The notes below the pieces were generated by a model. It had not been told where the DNA came from, ran no database searches, and was given only the letters and a program-made list of their open reading frames with translations. From Lachnospiraceae bacterium (GTDB taxonomy: Bacteria; Bacillota; Clostridia; Lachnospirales; Lachnospiraceae): a stretch of 34,022 nt of DNA. Below are positions 32,957 to 34,022 of this stretch, piece by piece. Position numbers and translations under genes: made by a program. Where the stretch lies: contig JAJQFS010000077.1 of assembly GCA_021200995.1 (NCBI GenBank), forward strand, positions 1 to 34,022, read 5' to 3'. Each line of letters opens with the position of its first letter. Positions within the stretch are counted from its first letter, which is position 1.

Positions 32957-33841
32957 CTATATATCAAACGGACGATAACACACAAAATTTCTATACTTCT
33001 GCAACACCTTATGGCTGCGATCGCCGGAAGCTGAGCCTTTAAAGCTGGGAACCTCCAAAATATTGCAATTTTCGTCCCTGATTTGTCGCGCAAGCGCAAG
33101 CGCATTTGGCAAGCAATCACTCCCCAGAGATGCTCCTGGCGCACGAAAATCATGATTTCCATTGTATATTCCATCATACAGGTCTTCCAATTCCTGCATC
33201 TTTTCCAAATAAGCAATCGTCTCTTCTATTGGAGCTGTCCCAATTTCAAGATAATAATTCAGAGCATCACCGCAGAACAGGCTTCTGGAAAAACTGTCCA
33301 GAAACATCATCTGCCCCGTCACGTGTCCCGGACACTGAAACGCGGTTACAATCCTGTCTCCGCCCAAGTCGAACTGCATTCCATCCGTAATAGGATGGAT
33401 CATCGGCACAGGCTCTTCCGGAACAACCAAATCTCTTTCAGGATTATAAGCATACAGCGGATATACACCATACATGCCACTGCCAATATTACCTTGCTGG
33501 CGCAACGCAATATCTGATACTATCTTTCGGCGCAGTGCAAGCTCTTCCGGGATACTTTTCTCCTTCCTCTCCCTGTTCATCCATATCTCATCAAATTGGC
33601 ACACATTGCCAGTATGATCAATCTGGTCTCCGGTAACCGCAACAAGCAATTCTTTGTCTGTCAACATCCTCGCGGTACCCAGCAAGTCCCCGAGTCCAAT
33701 CCCGCAATCAATCAGCATAGCCTTTTCACTTCCTACCAAAAGATATATGCTGGAAATGTCAAACTCATCAATTTCCCAGGTGTCCTTTTTGAACTGCACC
33801 ACGGGATAATGTGTGGTTCTGCGTTTCAAATCTCTTTCCAT
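32957..33841 (-). CDS. Metallo-beta-lactamase-fold protein with altered metal motif
   Basis: A 294-residue MBL-fold protein, paralogous to the gene just downstream (shared QFKKDTWEIDEFD, CPGH, YNG-H-DFRA and DCLPN). The usual H-x-H-x-D-H motif reads G71-D-Q73-I-D75-H76: the first two histidines are lost while Asp75 and His76 remain. The other ligands H173 (CPGHVTGQ), D192 (FCGDALNY) and H230 (NGNHDFRA) are kept, so a single-metal site or a changed activity is likely. ATG 33841 has GGAAG about nine bases upstream. Confidence 0.86.
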   Translation of the reverse strand: MERDLKRRTTHYPVVQFKKDTWEIDEFDISSIYLLVGSEKAMLIDCGIGLGDLLGTARMLTDKELLVAVTGDQIDHTGNVCQFDEIWMNRERKEKSIPEELALRRKIVSDIALRQQGNIGSGMYGVYPLYAYNPERDLVVPEEPVPMIHPITDGMQFDLGGDRIVTAFQCPGHVTGQMMFLDSFSRSLFCGDALNYYLEIGTAPIEETIAYLEKMQELEDLYDGIYNGNHDFRAPGASLGSDCLPNALALARQIRDENCNILEVPSFKGSASGDRSHKVLQKYRNFVCYRPFDI

Positions 33842-33955
33842 AATATAAAACTTCCTTTCTATACTTTTTTATTCGTTAAATCTCTCAGCTCAGGATTCAA
33901 AGATAAATCCTTTTCTTTCTGGCGCATTTCCTTGAATCGCCTCATGATTTATGTT

Positions 33956-33975
33956 AAACTGTAAAAAATCAGTTT
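33956..33975. promoter_or_regulatory. Dyad upstream of the MBL pair
   Basis: Perfect six-base arms AAACTG and CAGTTT around an eight-base A/T centre, about 115 bases upstream of the MBL start. Possibly an operator; no confident promoter could be placed. Confidence 0.25.
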
Positions 33976-34022
33976 CGGAAGGGCAGCACAACCTCTTTCC
34001 AAATAACCACTCGATTTCTTGG

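Noticed and set aside
33859-33945. 28-codon frame on the minus strand (MRRFKEMRQKEKDLSL...) just upstream of the MBL pair
   Set aside because: No ribosome site, an in-frame stop two codons before the ATG and no recognisable homology; could be a leader peptide but not supported.

Overview
The window looks like the chromosome of an anaerobic gut-type Clostridia, most likely Lachnospiraceae. The reasons are strong AGGAGG-type ribosome sites, the LplA/LplB/LplC-like sugar ABC transporter with a YesN-like AraC regulator, a mannose-family PTS with an RpiR regulator, two MATE pumps, a PD-(D/E)XK AAA-ATPase-like protein of the type common in that family, and an iron-sulfur flavoenzyme operon. This placement is inferred from gene content; no rRNA or tRNA was seen. 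I found no transposon, CRISPR array or phage module.

Layout. Positions 1-5.2 kb (minus): galE (cut by the window edge), a UDP-sugar pyrophosphorylase, an SseB-like protein, a MATE transporter and a GNAT acetyltransferase. 5.4-5.9 kb (plus): a cyclophilin. 6.1-10.2 kb (minus): an AAA-ATPase-like/nuclease-fold protein, a second MATE transporter with a broken N-terminus, and an MgtC/SapB protein. 10.3-16.3 kb: an AraC-type membrane regulator (plus) convergent with a three-gene sugar ABC operon (minus: binding protein, then two permeases). 16.6-19.9 kb (minus): an operon of a YcxB-like membrane protein, a ChbG/YdjC deacetylase, a metallo-beta-lactamase-fold hydrolase and a NIF3-like protein. 20.1-23.8 kb: PTS IIB-IIC-IID (minus), divergent from an RpiR regulator and PTS IIA (plus). 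24-31.7 kb: a five-gene redox operon (minus), divergent from two overlapping LysR regulators (plus). 32-33.8 kb (minus): two paralogous metallo-beta-lactamase-fold genes, one frameshifted.

The most interesting system is the redox operon at 23967-29727. In transcription order it is an AprA/FrdA-like FAD protein, an AprB-like two-cluster ferredoxin, a NuoE-like subunit, a NuoF-like NADH subunit and a protein built like the catalytic subunit of [FeFe] hydrogenase. That last protein keeps the four H-cluster cubane cysteines and all accessory Fe-S clusters, but has lost the proton-relay cysteine, the conserved methionines, the conserved lysine and the FGATGG-containing segment of the active-site pocket. 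I infer that it no longer handles H2 and instead wires NADH (and perhaps ferredoxin) to the flavoprotein, which would reduce an unknown substrate sensed by the LysR pair.

Second theme: four genes (MATE, AraC, RpiR, MBL hydrolase) each have a single frame break near the start or in the first third. Three break exactly at an A-run and are repaired by one extra A; the RpiR run is a perfect A-AAA-AAA slippery heptamer. Homopolymer sequencing error is the simplest explanation, but slippage or real phase variation is not excluded.

Third theme: the PTS/RpiR intergenic region carries two dyads built on the same half-site, each placed directly after a -10 box, giving a readable model for RpiR repression of both transcripts.
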